Source: an uncultured Pelagibacteraceae bacterium (lineage in GTDB: Bacteria; Pseudomonadota; Alphaproteobacteria; Pelagibacterales; Pelagibacteraceae). From it: a DNA stretch of 64,000 nucleotides. The position numbers and the translations under genes are program-made. The notes under the pieces were generated by a model. The model saw only the letters and a list, made by a program, of their open reading frames with translations, did not search any database and was not told the origin of the DNA. How positions within the stretch are numbered: the first letter of the stretch is position 1; each line of letters opens with the position of its first letter. The stretch lies in NCBI GenBank assembly GCA_902517455.1, contig CABYCN010000001.1:62001-126000 (forward strand), read 5' to 3'. Of this stretch, positions 21,489 through 29,727 are shown one piece after another.

Positions 21489-21801
21489 CATATTAATTGT
21501 TATTGTCGTTACCTCTTTGGCAACGTACCTATCTAGATTTTTGGGTGTAGTAAGTGCAGAAAAAATAAAAGAAACTTCTAAAATATTTAGATGGTTTAAT
21601 TGCCTTGCATATTCAACGCTTGCAGCTTTAATTGCAAGAATAGTAATTTTTCCCTCAGGGACTTTGTCTGAAGTAGATTACTTAATTAGATTTATTGTAG
21701 TTATTTTATCAATAGCTATTTTTTTTCTAACAAAAAAAAATTTAGTTTACCCAACACTTTTCTCTGCTATGATATTATCAATATTAAATATTTATTTATG
21801 A
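21478..21801 (+). CDS. azlD: AzlD-family small subunit
   Basis: A hydrophobic protein of 107 residues with about four membrane segments, the size of AzlD/YgaH. TSLATYLSRFLG near the N-terminus matches the T-x-x-x-R segment of that family. I use the ATG at 21478; a TTG four codons earlier is in frame but has no binding site. Start overlaps azlC by 11 bases and the stop overlaps glaH by 4 (ATGA), so the order azlC-azlD-glaH is translationally coupled. Confidence 0.85.
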   Translation: MSNNILIVIVVTSLATYLSRFLGVVSAEKIKETSKIFRWFNCLAYSTLAALIARIVIFPSGTLSEVDYLIRFIVVILSIAIFFLTKKNLVYPTLFSAMILSILNIYL

Positions 21802-22712
21802 TCGAAAGTATAGAAGGATTTGAAATTTACCATAATCAATTATCGCAAAGAATAATTGAAATAAGAATTAATGATGAAACTATCAAAAAACTAATTTTTC
21901 CTTTTAATAAATTTGATTTAACAGCAATTGAATATAAACCTTTTGCTAGATTTACTATTGCCAAAAGTTTAGATGATTTAAGTAAAAATAAATTAAGTAT
22001 ATTACTTAACAAAATAGTGAGAGATAGAAATACTGGATGTTTTATTATTTCCCCCAAAAATTTTCAAAAAAAATTAGACGAAAGTTTTTATATAAAATTA
22101 TCTACTGCTATATCCCATTTAATTGGAAAACCTAACCATGATTCTATGTCTGGAAAATATTACGCCAAATTTCATGTTAAACACGAAGATGCTAGTGATT
22201 CTTATTTAAGAAAAGCTTACAAAAATATGGATCTTCATACTGATGGTACTTATGTTGATGAAATAACCGATTGGCTCATGATGACTAAATTAGAAGAAAA
22301 AAATGCTGAGGGCGGTGAAACAGTAATGCTTCATTTAGATGATTGGGAAAATTGTAAGGAATTATTTAATAATCCGATAGGAAAGCAGAATTTTATTTGG
22401 GGGTCTCCTAAGAGTAAAAATGTTAGTTATAAAGTAGAACATCCAGTTTTCTTTACTGATAAAAAAGGAAGACCAAAAATTTCATATATTGATCAGTTTC
22501 CAGAACCAAAAAATATGGAACAGGGTAATTTCTTACAAAATTTATCTGATGGGTTGGAAGAAAGTAAGAACAAAATAATCACTAAATTAAGTCCTGGATC
22601 AACAATTGTTGCAAATAACTATTTTTGGCTTCACGGGAGAAGACCTTTTAAGGAAAACAAAGATTTAAGCAGAGAATTATTAAGAATCAGGGGGAAATTC
22701 TTTAATAATTAA
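21798..22712 (+). CDS. glaH: Glutarate 2-hydroxylase (CsiD/GlaH), Fe(II)/2-oxoglutarate dioxygenase
   Basis: Converts glutarate and 2-oxoglutarate with oxygen to L-2-hydroxyglutarate, succinate and CO2; in E. coli this is part of lysine breakdown through cadaverine and 5-aminovalerate. The 304 residues follow E. coli CsiD closely from what I recall: IEYKPFARFTIAKSLDDL, DASDSYLRKAYKNMDLHTDG, YVDEITDWLMM, HLDDWE, YIDQF and WLHGRRPF. The iron ligands would be H147, D149 and H279; the distance of 132 residues between the two His equals that in E. coli (160 and 292). R292 or R296 would hold 2-oxoglutarate. It overlaps azlD by 4 bases. No L-2-hydroxyglutarate oxidase (lhgO) lies beside it. Confidence 0.92.
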   Translation: MIESIEGFEIYHNQLSQRIIEIRINDETIKKLIFPFNKFDLTAIEYKPFARFTIAKSLDDLSKNKLSILLNKIVRDRNTGCFIISPKNFQKKLDESFYIKLSTAISHLIGKPNHDSMSGKYYAKFHVKHEDASDSYLRKAYKNMDLHTDGTYVDEITDWLMMTKLEEKNAEGGETVMLHLDDWENCKELFNNPIGKQNFIWGSPKSKNVSYKVEHPVFFTDKKGRPKISYIDQFPEPKNMEQGNFLQNLSDGLEESKNKIITKLSPGSTIVANNYFWLHGRRPFKENKDLSRELLRIRGKFFNN

Positions 22713-22914
22713 GAATTTTTAGAAAACTTAAAATTTACATTATACCTTAGGTTGTTTTTTAAAACATATTAAAAATGCTTGAATTTAAAGGCTTATTTCG
22801 TTGTAAAAATACAACATTTTGTAAAAAATCATTTTTTTAACTTTTTATGAGTTTCAATTTTTGTTGAAAGTATATAAGAGTCATGAAAATTAATTAATTT
22901 TAAGGAAGAATAAT
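22713..22914 (+). promoter_or_regulatory. Upstream region of the barrel gene with two palindromes
   Basis: This 202-base AT-rich gap is among the longest of the window. It contains GTTGTA-N4-TACAAC at 22800-22815 followed by a further TTGTA half-site, and TTTCAA-N6-TTGAAA at 22852-22869. The second palindrome lies directly before a -10-like TATATAAG (22871-22878), where a regulator would block or help the polymerase. The start codon has a good binding site (AAGGAAG). The regulators are unknown. Confidence 0.45.
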
Positions 22915-23607
22915 ATGAAAAAAACGTTTTTAGCAGTATTTTTCTCACTGTTTATATTTTCGACTGCGTCAGCAGATTTAGGTGTGAACGTGGGTGTTTC
23001 TGCACAAATCGGTTCTATGGAAACTAAAGGTAAAGAATCTAGTTCTGACGGAACGGCAGAAACTTCTGATACCGAAGAGCACATTTTCGGAACAGCAGGA
23101 TTCTTTATTGAGAAAGATTTAAATTTCTTACCAGGACCATTTGGAAGACTTGCGGTTGGGTTTGATAACATAGGTCATGATATTGATCTTGGTACACAAA
23201 CTAACTTTAGAAATCCAAGTTTAGGTGCAGAAGGTAACGCAGTAGAAGGTGGACCAAACTCAGTGTCAGCTGAAGTAACAGGTTTTAAAACTCTTTACGC
23301 AACTTTAAATATAACTGATTGGTTATATGTAAAAGCGGGCAGCGTAACTGTTGATGTTGAAACCGAATTCAAAAAGAATCACGTAAAACAAACTTCTTAT
23401 GCAAATAGTCATGAGTTAGACGGAAGTGTGTTAGGATTTGGAGTTGAAAAATCAACTGATAATGGTTTGTTCTTTAGATTAGAGTACAATGACTATAGCA
23501 TTGATGGTAAATCAGTGAAAAGTTCAGGAACAGACTCGAAATTCACTGCAGAACTATTAGATGTTTCAGGGACAACAGGAAGAATATCTGTTGGTAAAGC
23601 ATTCTAA
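22915..23607 (+). CDS. Small outer-membrane beta-barrel protein
   Basis: A 230-residue exported protein. Signal peptide is MKKTFLAVFFSLFIFSTASA, cleaved before DLGVNVG. Alternating hydrophobic strands and the C-terminal ISVGKAF with a terminal Phe are what the BAM assembly machine recognises. Size would suit an eight- or ten-stranded barrel. No family is recognised with certainty; a porin-like or attachment role cannot be told apart. It stands alone between a long promoter region and a strong terminator. The codon choice is less AT-biased than that of the neighbouring genes, which suggests high expression. Confidence 0.8.
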   Translation: MKKTFLAVFFSLFIFSTASADLGVNVGVSAQIGSMETKGKESSSDGTAETSDTEEHIFGTAGFFIEKDLNFLPGPFGRLAVGFDNIGHDIDLGTQTNFRNPSLGAEGNAVEGGPNSVSAEVTGFKTLYATLNITDWLYVKAGSVTVDVETEFKKNHVKQTSYANSHELDGSVLGFGVEKSTDNGLFFRLEYNDYSIDGKSVKSSGTDSKFTAELLDVSGTTGRISVGKAF

Positions 23608-23640
23608 TTAAAGTTCTTACACAAAAATATTAAAAATTTA

Positions 23641-23667
23641 AGCCCCCTTTTAGGGGGCTTTTTTTTT
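23641..23667 (+). terminator. Intrinsic terminator
   Basis: The stem AGCCCCCT / AGGGGGCT, with a 3-base T loop, is followed by a run of T residues to 23667. It follows the stop of the barrel gene by 34 bases and isolates it from the ProC-like gene downstream. Confidence 0.93.
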
Positions 23668-23702
23668 GCTAAGTATTAAAGATTTACTGTTATATTTAAA
23701 AT

Positions 23703-24470
23703 ATGAAATTAGGTTTTATTGGAACTGGAAAAATAGCATCATCTGTAATTACTGGAATATGTAATTCAGATCTAAAGTTTAAAAAAATTATCATCTCACC
23801 AAGAAATAGACTAATAGCAAAAAATTTAAAAAAAAAATTTAAAAAGGTCATTATTGCAAAAAATAATCAAGAAATACTTGATAAGACAAATTGGGTTTTT
23901 TTATCAATAACACCAAAAGTGGGTGAAAAAATAATTAAAAATTTAAGATTTAAAACTCACCAGACCGTAGTAAGTTTTATTTCAAGCATAAATCTCTCAA
24001 GACTCAAAAAAATGATACAAGTAAAATCTACAATTGTTAGAGCAATACCTCTTCCACCAATATCACTTAAGAAAGGTCCAGTTCCTATTTGCCCACCAAA
24101 CAAAAAAGTAAAAGCCTTTTTTGATAAAATTGGATCAACAATTGAAATTAAAGATGAAAAATTATCAATAAATTTTTGGTCCATATCAGGAATGATGGCT
24201 TCGTATTATGAAATATTAAGAGTGATGGCTAGTTGGTTATCTAAAAGAGGGGTTAAAAAAAAAGAAGCACGAAAATATATTTCTTCTTTATTTTTAGCTT
24301 TGTCAGAAGACGCTGTTGTTAACTCAAAAAAAGACTTAAAATTTTTGGTAAAAGAATCTCAAACACCCAAAGGTTTAAATCAGCAGGGTCTAAAAGAGAT
24401 GTCTAAAAAAAGAACATTTAAATCTATAACTGAAACATTAAATATTATTCACAAAAGATTATATAAATAA
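23703..24470 (+). CDS. Divergent pyrroline-5-carboxylate reductase family protein (ProC-like)
   Basis: A 255-residue NAD(P)-dependent reductase with N-terminal motif LGFIGTGKIASSVITGI and the two-domain plan of ProC. The match to ProC is recognisable in order: VRAIPLPPISLKKGP for VRAMPNTPALVGEG, SISGMMASYYEIL for SGSGPAY, and SQTPKGLNQQGLKEM for TSPGGTTEAGL. Several of these key motifs are altered, so substrate may differ from pyrroline-5-carboxylate; another cyclic imine is possible. It starts the second ABC operon: the next gene follows after 3 bases. The family is fairly certain, the reaction is not. Confidence 0.72.
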   Translation: MKLGFIGTGKIASSVITGICNSDLKFKKIIISPRNRLIAKNLKKKFKKVIIAKNNQEILDKTNWVFLSITPKVGEKIIKNLRFKTHQTVVSFISSINLSRLKKMIQVKSTIVRAIPLPPISLKKGPVPICPPNKKVKAFFDKIGSTIEIKDEKLSINFWSISGMMASYYEILRVMASWLSKRGVKKKEARKYISSLFLALSEDAVVNSKKDLKFLVKESQTPKGLNQQGLKEMSKKRTFKSITETLNIIHKRLYK

Positions 24471-24473
24471 TTA

Positions 24474-25259
24474 ATGTCAGAAAATATTCTAGAGATAAGC
24501 AATCTATCAAAATATTTTGGAGGTTTGGCAGCAGTCTCTGACTGTTCTCTAAAAATAAAAAAGGGAACTATTACTGGTATTATAGGTCCTAATGGATCAG
24601 GTAAAACTACGTTGTTTAATTTAATTGCTGGTAATTTAAAGGCATCGTCAGGTAGCGTAATGTTCAATAATGTAAATATTACAGATGTTCCATCTTATGA
24701 ATTATTTTCAAAAGGATTACTTAGAACATTTCAAATTGCCCATGAGTTTACAAATTTATCTGTTTTAGAAAATTTAATGATGGTTCCTGGCAATCAATCT
24801 GGAGAAAAATTAATGAATGCTTTATTAAAACCTTTATTGGTTGCAAAAGAGGAAAGCCAAATAAAAGAAAAAGCTATGGAAGTTGTTGATTTTTTAAATT
24901 TAAGTCATTTGAAAAATGAATTAGCAGGTAATTTATCTGGTGGACAAAAAAAATTATTAGAATTAGGTAGAACGATGATGGTTGATGCTAAATTAGTTTT
25001 ATTAGACGAAGTTGGTGCAGGAGTGAATAGGACTTTATTAAAAGATCTTGGTACAGCTATAAAAAAATTAAATAAAGAAATGGGATATACTTTTTGCATG
25101 ATCGAACACGATATGGATTTCATAGGAAGATTATGTGATCCAGTAATTGTTATGGCTGAGGGATCTGTACTTTTTGAAGGATCGGTCGAGGATGCTAAAA
25201 AAGATGAAAAAGTTATTGAAAGTTATTTAGGTAGAGGTTCAAAATTAAAGGATAATTAG
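24474..25259 (+). CDS. HAAT-type ABC transporter ATPase (LivG-like), second system
   Basis: A 261-residue ATP-binding subunit. Walker A GPNGSGKTT, signature LSGGQKKLLELG, H-loop IEHDMDFI. Walker B reads LVLLDEVGAGVN, with Val after the catalytic Glu where Pro is usual. LLRTFQIAHEF is the LivG marker. It lies 3 bases after the ProC-like gene and 2 before the LivF-like gene. The gene order here, ATPases before permeases, is the reverse of the first system, so the two are not a recent tandem copy. Confidence 0.93.
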   Translation: MSENILEISNLSKYFGGLAAVSDCSLKIKKGTITGIIGPNGSGKTTLFNLIAGNLKASSGSVMFNNVNITDVPSYELFSKGLLRTFQIAHEFTNLSVLENLMMVPGNQSGEKLMNALLKPLLVAKEESQIKEKAMEVVDFLNLSHLKNELAGNLSGGQKKLLELGRTMMVDAKLVLLDEVGAGVNRTLLKDLGTAIKKLNKEMGYTFCMIEHDMDFIGRLCDPVIVMAEGSVLFEGSVEDAKKDEKVIESYLGRGSKLKDN

Positions 25260-25261
25260 TA

Positions 25262-25969
25262 ATGGCATTTTTTGAAGGTAATAATATGACCGGTGGATAT
25301 GGAAATGGTCCAGATATAATTAATTCTTGTTCAGTAAATGTTGAAAGAGGTGAAATAGTTTCAATTCTTGGGCCAAATGGTGCTGGAAAATCTACAGCAA
25401 TGAGAGCAATGTTAGGTTTATTAAATTTAAAATCTGGAAAAATTATTATTAACGGAAAAGATATTTCAAAGTTATCACCTCAAGATAGAGTAAAAGAAGG
25501 CATTTCTTTTGTACCTCAAACAAAAAATGTCTTTACAGGCATGACAGTTGAAGAAAATTTAGAGATGGGTGCTTTTTTAATAAATAGTGATTTCAAATTT
25601 GTGTTAGATGAAATTTATGAATTATTTCCAATACTTAAAGAAAAAAGGAGTCAGTTAGTTGGAGAATTATCTGGAGGTCAAAGGCAACAAGTTGCACTCG
25701 GTAGGGCATTAATGATCAAACCCTCAGTTTTAATGCTTGATGAACCAACAGCAGGTGTTTCACCTATAGTTATGGACGAATTATTTGATCATATAATAAA
25801 AGTTAAAAAAACTAATGTTGCAATTTTAATGGTTGAACAAAATGCTAAACAAGCATTGAATATTTCTGATAGAGGATATGTTTTAGTTACAGGAGAAAAT
25901 CGATACTCAGGGACTGGGAAAGAATTATTAAATGATCCAAGAGTAAGAAGCTCTTTTTTAGGTGGTTAA
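25262..25969 (+). CDS. HAAT-type ABC transporter ATPase (LivF-like), second system
   Basis: A 235-residue ATP-binding subunit with Walker A GPNGAGKST, signature LSGGQRQQVALG, Walker B LMLDEPTAGVSP and Q at the H-loop position (VEQNAKQAL), as in LivF. Lacks the N-terminal extension of the LivF in the first system. The next gene starts one base past its stop. Confidence 0.94.
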   Translation: MAFFEGNNMTGGYGNGPDIINSCSVNVERGEIVSILGPNGAGKSTAMRAMLGLLNLKSGKIIINGKDISKLSPQDRVKEGISFVPQTKNVFTGMTVEENLEMGAFLINSDFKFVLDEIYELFPILKEKRSQLVGELSGGQRQQVALGRALMIKPSVLMLDEPTAGVSPIVMDELFDHIIKVKKTNVAILMVEQNAKQALNISDRGYVLVTGENRYSGTGKELLNDPRVRSSFLGG

Positions 25970-25970
25970 C

Positions 25971-26981
25971 ATGGATTTTTTAAATGCAATTGTACTTTTG
26001 TTAAATTATATTTTTGTACCAGCTTTAGCATATGGATCTCAGTTGGCACTGGGTGCAATTTTCGTTACTTTAATTTACGGAATTCTGAGATTTGCAAATT
26101 TTGCTACAGGAGACATGATGTCTTTTGGAACAATGTTTACTATTTTATTTACTTGGTATTTTCAATCTGTTGGTATTAGTCTTGGAATTCTACCAACAGC
26201 TCTCTTAGCAATTCCTTTTGCCATCATTTTTATGGTTGGATATATGCTTTTTATAGATCAATTTGTTTTTAAATATTACAGAGTAAACAAAAGCCCACCT
26301 GTTCAATTAGCAATGGTAAGCATTGGCGTAATGTTTATAACCCAGGCTGTTGTAAGAATAATAATTGGACCTTCTGATAGAAGATTTTTTGATGGTGAAA
26401 AATTTCTAATTAAAGCAGGAGAGTTTAAAGAAATAACAGGTTTGAATGAGGGATTGGCAATTAAATCAACTCAAGTCATTACAATTTTTATTACTTTAAT
26501 TCTTGTTTCGACTCTTTTTTGGTTTTTAAATAAGACCAAAACTGGAAAAAGTATGAAAGCATACTCTGATAATGAAGATTTAGCATTACTTTCTGGTATT
26601 GATCCAAAAAAAATAGTCATGATTACTTGGATTATTGCAGGTATTATAGCTACGATTGGGGGGGCACTTTATGGTTTAGATAAAAGTTTTAAACCTTTTA
26701 CATACTTTAATAATATGCTTCCAATCTTTGCAGCTGCAATCGTTGGAGGTATAGGAAATCCTTTTGGAGCATTCTTAGGAGGTTATGTAATAGCCTTTTC
26801 AGAAATATTTTTGACATATGCCTATAAAAAATTTTTTATGTATATTTTGCCAGAAACTATGGAACCTGATGGATTAGTACAGTTACTTTCAACAGATTAT
26901 AAATTTGCAGTATCTTTTTCTATATTAGTAATTGTATTGTTATATCGACCATCTGGAATATTTAAAGGAAAGATTCTATGA
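25971..26981 (+). CDS. HAAT-type ABC transporter permease (LivH-like), second system
   Basis: A 336-residue permease of about eight segments. LIYGILRFANFATGDMMSFGTMF corresponds to the LivH N-terminal motif, AYSDNEDLALLSGIDPKKI to the coupling region, and AAIVGGIGNPFGAFLGGYVIAFSE to the C-terminal one. I place the start at ATG 25971, which has AGGTGG about 7 bases upstream; a GTG at 25962 would overlap livF. It overlaps the next permease by 4 bases. Confidence 0.92.
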   Translation: MDFLNAIVLLLNYIFVPALAYGSQLALGAIFVTLIYGILRFANFATGDMMSFGTMFTILFTWYFQSVGISLGILPTALLAIPFAIIFMVGYMLFIDQFVFKYYRVNKSPPVQLAMVSIGVMFITQAVVRIIIGPSDRRFFDGEKFLIKAGEFKEITGLNEGLAIKSTQVITIFITLILVSTLFWFLNKTKTGKSMKAYSDNEDLALLSGIDPKKIVMITWIIAGIIATIGGALYGLDKSFKPFTYFNNMLPIFAAAIVGGIGNPFGAFLGGYVIAFSEIFLTYAYKKFFMYILPETMEPDGLVQLLSTDYKFAVSFSILVIVLLYRPSGIFKGKIL

Positions 26982-28348
26982 GAAAAAATTTAAATGTTAT
27001 TACAGCATATTGCATAATGATGGGATTAATTATTCTCGTAGGTATATTTCAATCCTGGAATATAGCTTTGTCTATATTCAATCTTTGTTTGATTTCAGCT
27101 GTCATGACAATGGGTGCTAATATTCAATGGGGGTATGCTGGTTTAATAAATTTTGGAATAATGGGTTATACTGCACTTGGAGGTCTGGCAGCAGTTTTAA
27201 TTTCAGTAAATCCAGTTCAAGAAGCTTGGAGTGCAGGGGGTTTAAATATTTTATTAAGTTTTTTCTTACTTATAGGAATTGTTTTAACTATTAGATATGT
27301 TTTGAAAAATTACGAAAAGTCTAAAATTAGAACTTATATTATTTCTACAATTATCATTTTAGGAATTGTATTAATAAGATTTGTTTCTGAACCTGGTATT
27401 GAGGCAATTGAGGAGGTAAACCCGGCTAAAACTGGTTTCCTGGGAGGTTTTGGTTTACCAATTATTTTTTCTTGGATAGTGGGTGCTTTGTTTGCTGGTG
27501 GACTAGCATTTATAATAGGTAAAGTCGCCTTAGGTCTAAGGGCTGATTACTTAGCTATTGCTACACTGCTGATATCAGAAATTGTCATTGCAATCATCAA
27601 ACATGAAGATTGGCTGACAAGAGGAGTTAAAAATGTAATTGGACTAAAACGTCCTGCACCTTATGAGGTAAATTTACAGCAAACAGACTGGTTTATAAAT
27701 TTAGTTGAAAAATTTAATTCTGGTAAATTAAATTTAATTACAGATTTTTCAGAAAGACAAGCTGCTCTTAACCAATTCGTAATCGAAGGATCATCAGTTT
27801 TTGTAAAACTTTGTTACTCAGGACTATTTTTAGTTGTTGTAATTATTCTTTTAATTTTAACTCAGAAAGCTCTTTACTCTCCCTGGGGAAGAATGATGAG
27901 AGCTATTAGAGATAATGAAGAAGCTGCAAATGCAATGGGAAAAAATGTTGTGAAACAACACTTATTAATTTTTGTTTTAGGTTCAGCAATAGTTGGAATT
28001 GCGGGGGCAATGTTAGTCACCCAGGATGGGTTATTTACGCCAGGAAGCTACAGACCAATGAGATATACTTTTCTAATATGGGTAATGGTTATTGTTGGTG
28101 GAAGCGGAAATAATTTTGGAGCGATACTAGGTGGTTTTGTAGTTTGGTTTTTATGGATTGAGGCTGCCCCAATAGGATTGTACTTAGTAAATTTAACTAC
28201 CGCAGGTTTAGATGATACCCATTTCTTAAAAATCCATTTAATTGAAAGTGTGCCATATTTTAGGTTTTTAATGATGGGAATAGGTCTACTATTAATTATG
28301 AGATACAGACCAAAAGGTATACTTCCAGAAAAAATAGAAATAAAATAA
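26978..28348 (+). CDS. HAAT-type ABC transporter permease (LivM-like), second system
   Basis: A 456-residue permease, longer than a normal LivM (about 320-430). ALGLRADYLAIATLLISEI and MRAIRDNEEAANAMGKNV are the conserved blocks, followed by GGSGNNFGAILGGFV. The extra length is mainly a polar segment around residues 210-265 that lies between membrane helices and could cap the channel on the periplasmic side. Start overlaps the preceding permease (ATGA). Confidence 0.92.
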   Translation: MRKNLNVITAYCIMMGLIILVGIFQSWNIALSIFNLCLISAVMTMGANIQWGYAGLINFGIMGYTALGGLAAVLISVNPVQEAWSAGGLNILLSFFLLIGIVLTIRYVLKNYEKSKIRTYIISTIIILGIVLIRFVSEPGIEAIEEVNPAKTGFLGGFGLPIIFSWIVGALFAGGLAFIIGKVALGLRADYLAIATLLISEIVIAIIKHEDWLTRGVKNVIGLKRPAPYEVNLQQTDWFINLVEKFNSGKLNLITDFSERQAALNQFVIEGSSVFVKLCYSGLFLVVVIILLILTQKALYSPWGRMMRAIRDNEEAANAMGKNVVKQHLLIFVLGSAIVGIAGAMLVTQDGLFTPGSYRPMRYTFLIWVMVIVGGSGNNFGAILGGFVVWFLWIEAAPIGLYLVNLTTAGLDDTHFLKIHLIESVPYFRFLMMGIGLLLIMRYRPKGILPEKIEIK

Positions 28349-28353
28349 ATTTT

Positions 28354-28422
28354 ATGAAATATATTATATTAGGTGCTGCATTAGCTTGGGCTATGTATAT
28401 GGCTGACAAGTATATGTTTTAA
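28354..28422 (+). CDS. Possible 22-residue membrane microprotein
   Basis: A short frame, MKYIILGAALAWAMYMADKYMF, starts 5 bases after the LivM-like stop. It would be a single hydrophobic helix with a charged end, similar to small subunits that bind transporters. There is no good ribosome binding site, but the distance suits re-initiation. It ends right at the hairpin 28428-28456. A frame this short may arise by chance, so the call is tentative. Confidence 0.35.
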   Translation: MKYIILGAALAWAMYMADKYMF

Positions 28423-28456
28423 AAAAAAACCCCAGCGAATTTCTTCGCTGAGGTTT
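28421..28456 (-). terminator. Intrinsic terminator, mainly for the minus strand
   Basis: AACCCCAGCGAA (28428-28439) and TTCGCTGAGGTT (28444-28455) form a stem with a single C-A mismatch and a short TTTC loop. The run of nine A residues at 28421-28429 becomes a U run after the hairpin on the minus strand, so it ends the binding-protein gene at 28471. On the plus strand there is only a weak T stretch, but it may still stop the permease operon. Confidence 0.85.
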
Positions 28457-28470
28457 CATAACATTAAATA

Positions 28471-29652
28471 TTATCTTTGTTTTTTAGTTTTAAATTTTCC
28501 GCCTTTAATTTCTTGTTCTAAAAAAGAACCTTCAGCTTCACCGACTTTAGTAAAAGACACTCCAGTTGCTCCTTCGTAGTCAACCTTTTTGCCTTTAGCT
28601 AATAAATCCAAACCTTTTTTAAGTTCACCAGGATATATTTTTGTTCCCGGACCATTAGCTACATCCATTACATTTTTTGCTATAGATGCTCTATCTGCAG
28701 ATCCACCTGCTTGCATAGCTAAGACAATTAAAGCTGCTGCATCGTATGACTCACCAGTGTAGGGTCCAGAGCTATCTATCCCAGCAGCTTTTGCTACTGA
28801 ACCAAATACTCCAGCTCCTTTTCCTGTAGAGCCTGGCATAGAACCAAATGATTTTTTAAGATCGTTGCCAAATGCATCTACTAATGATTGGCCAATCATA
28901 CCATCAGATAAGATAAATTTATCAAATGCTCCTGAGTCTAAAGAGGCTTGAATAATACCTTTTCCACCTTGATCAAGATAACCTATTACAGCTACCGCAT
29001 CTCCACCAGCTGAAGCTAGAGTTGCAACTTCCGAGGAGTAATCAGCTTTTCCATCCTCGTGAGCAGTCACAGTAGTTACTTTGATACCGTGGGCCTCAAC
29101 AGCTGCTTTATAAACATCTGCTAGACCTTTTCCATAGTCATTATTTGTATAAGTAATAGCAACACTTTTAACTTTTCTATCTTTTGTAATATCTGCTAAA
29201 ATCTGACCACCTCTAGCGTCTGAAGGCGCAGTTCTAAAAAAATACCCTTTGTCATCAAGAGTTGTCAATCCTGGAGATGTAGCTGATGGTGAGATCATAG
29301 TTACACCATTTGGTACAGCAACATTTGAAGCTATTGCTCCAGTTACACCAGAACAATCTGCTCCCATGATTGCAGCAACTCCTTGAGAAATGACTCCTTC
29401 AGCTGCTGCGGTAGCTGCTGCCGAGTCAACACAAGTTGAGTCTGCTCTTATTACTGAAATAGTTTCACCACTTAGCAGTGATCCAGATTCGGATGCCTCT
29501 TTAAACGCAAGTTCAGCAGATGCAGCCATAGCCGGTGTAAGGGACTCAATAGGACCAGTAAACCCTAAAATAATTCCCATTTTAACTTCTGCAAAAATAT
29601 TTGTTGTAAATGTAGAAACAAATATAAATGCAGCAATAAATAGTTTTTTCAT
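28471..29652 (-). CDS. ABC transporter substrate-binding protein (HAAT/LivK type), second system
   Basis: A 393-residue periplasmic binding protein with signal peptide MKKLFIAAFIFVSTFTTNIFA. The type I fold starts MGIILGFTGPIESLTPAMAASAELAFKEA and includes ADCSGVTGAIASNVAVPNGV and FRTAPSDARGGQILADI, with the likely ligand Ser/Thr in SPSATSPGLTTL. It points towards the second permease operon and shares its terminator region, and it is the only nearby candidate to feed that system. A binding site AGAGGA precedes the start. The ligand is unknown. Confidence 0.92.
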   Translation of the reverse strand: MKKLFIAAFIFVSTFTTNIFAEVKMGIILGFTGPIESLTPAMAASAELAFKEASESGSLLSGETISVIRADSTCVDSAAATAAAEGVISQGVAAIMGADCSGVTGAIASNVAVPNGVTMISPSATSPGLTTLDDKGYFFRTAPSDARGGQILADITKDRKVKSVAITYTNNDYGKGLADVYKAAVEAHGIKVTTVTAHEDGKADYSSEVATLASAGGDAVAVIGYLDQGGKGIIQASLDSGAFDKFILSDGMIGQSLVDAFGNDLKKSFGSMPGSTGKGAGVFGSVAKAAGIDSSGPYTGESYDAAALIVLAMQAGGSADRASIAKNVMDVANGPGTKIYPGELKKGLDLLAKGKKVDYEGATGVSFTKVGEAEGSFLEQEIKGGKFKTKKQR

Positions 29653-29727
29653 TATTATCCTCTTATATTGTTAACAATTTATAAAAAATAAATTAAAACC
29701 TATTTGAGTATTTTTTCAATAAGCAAA

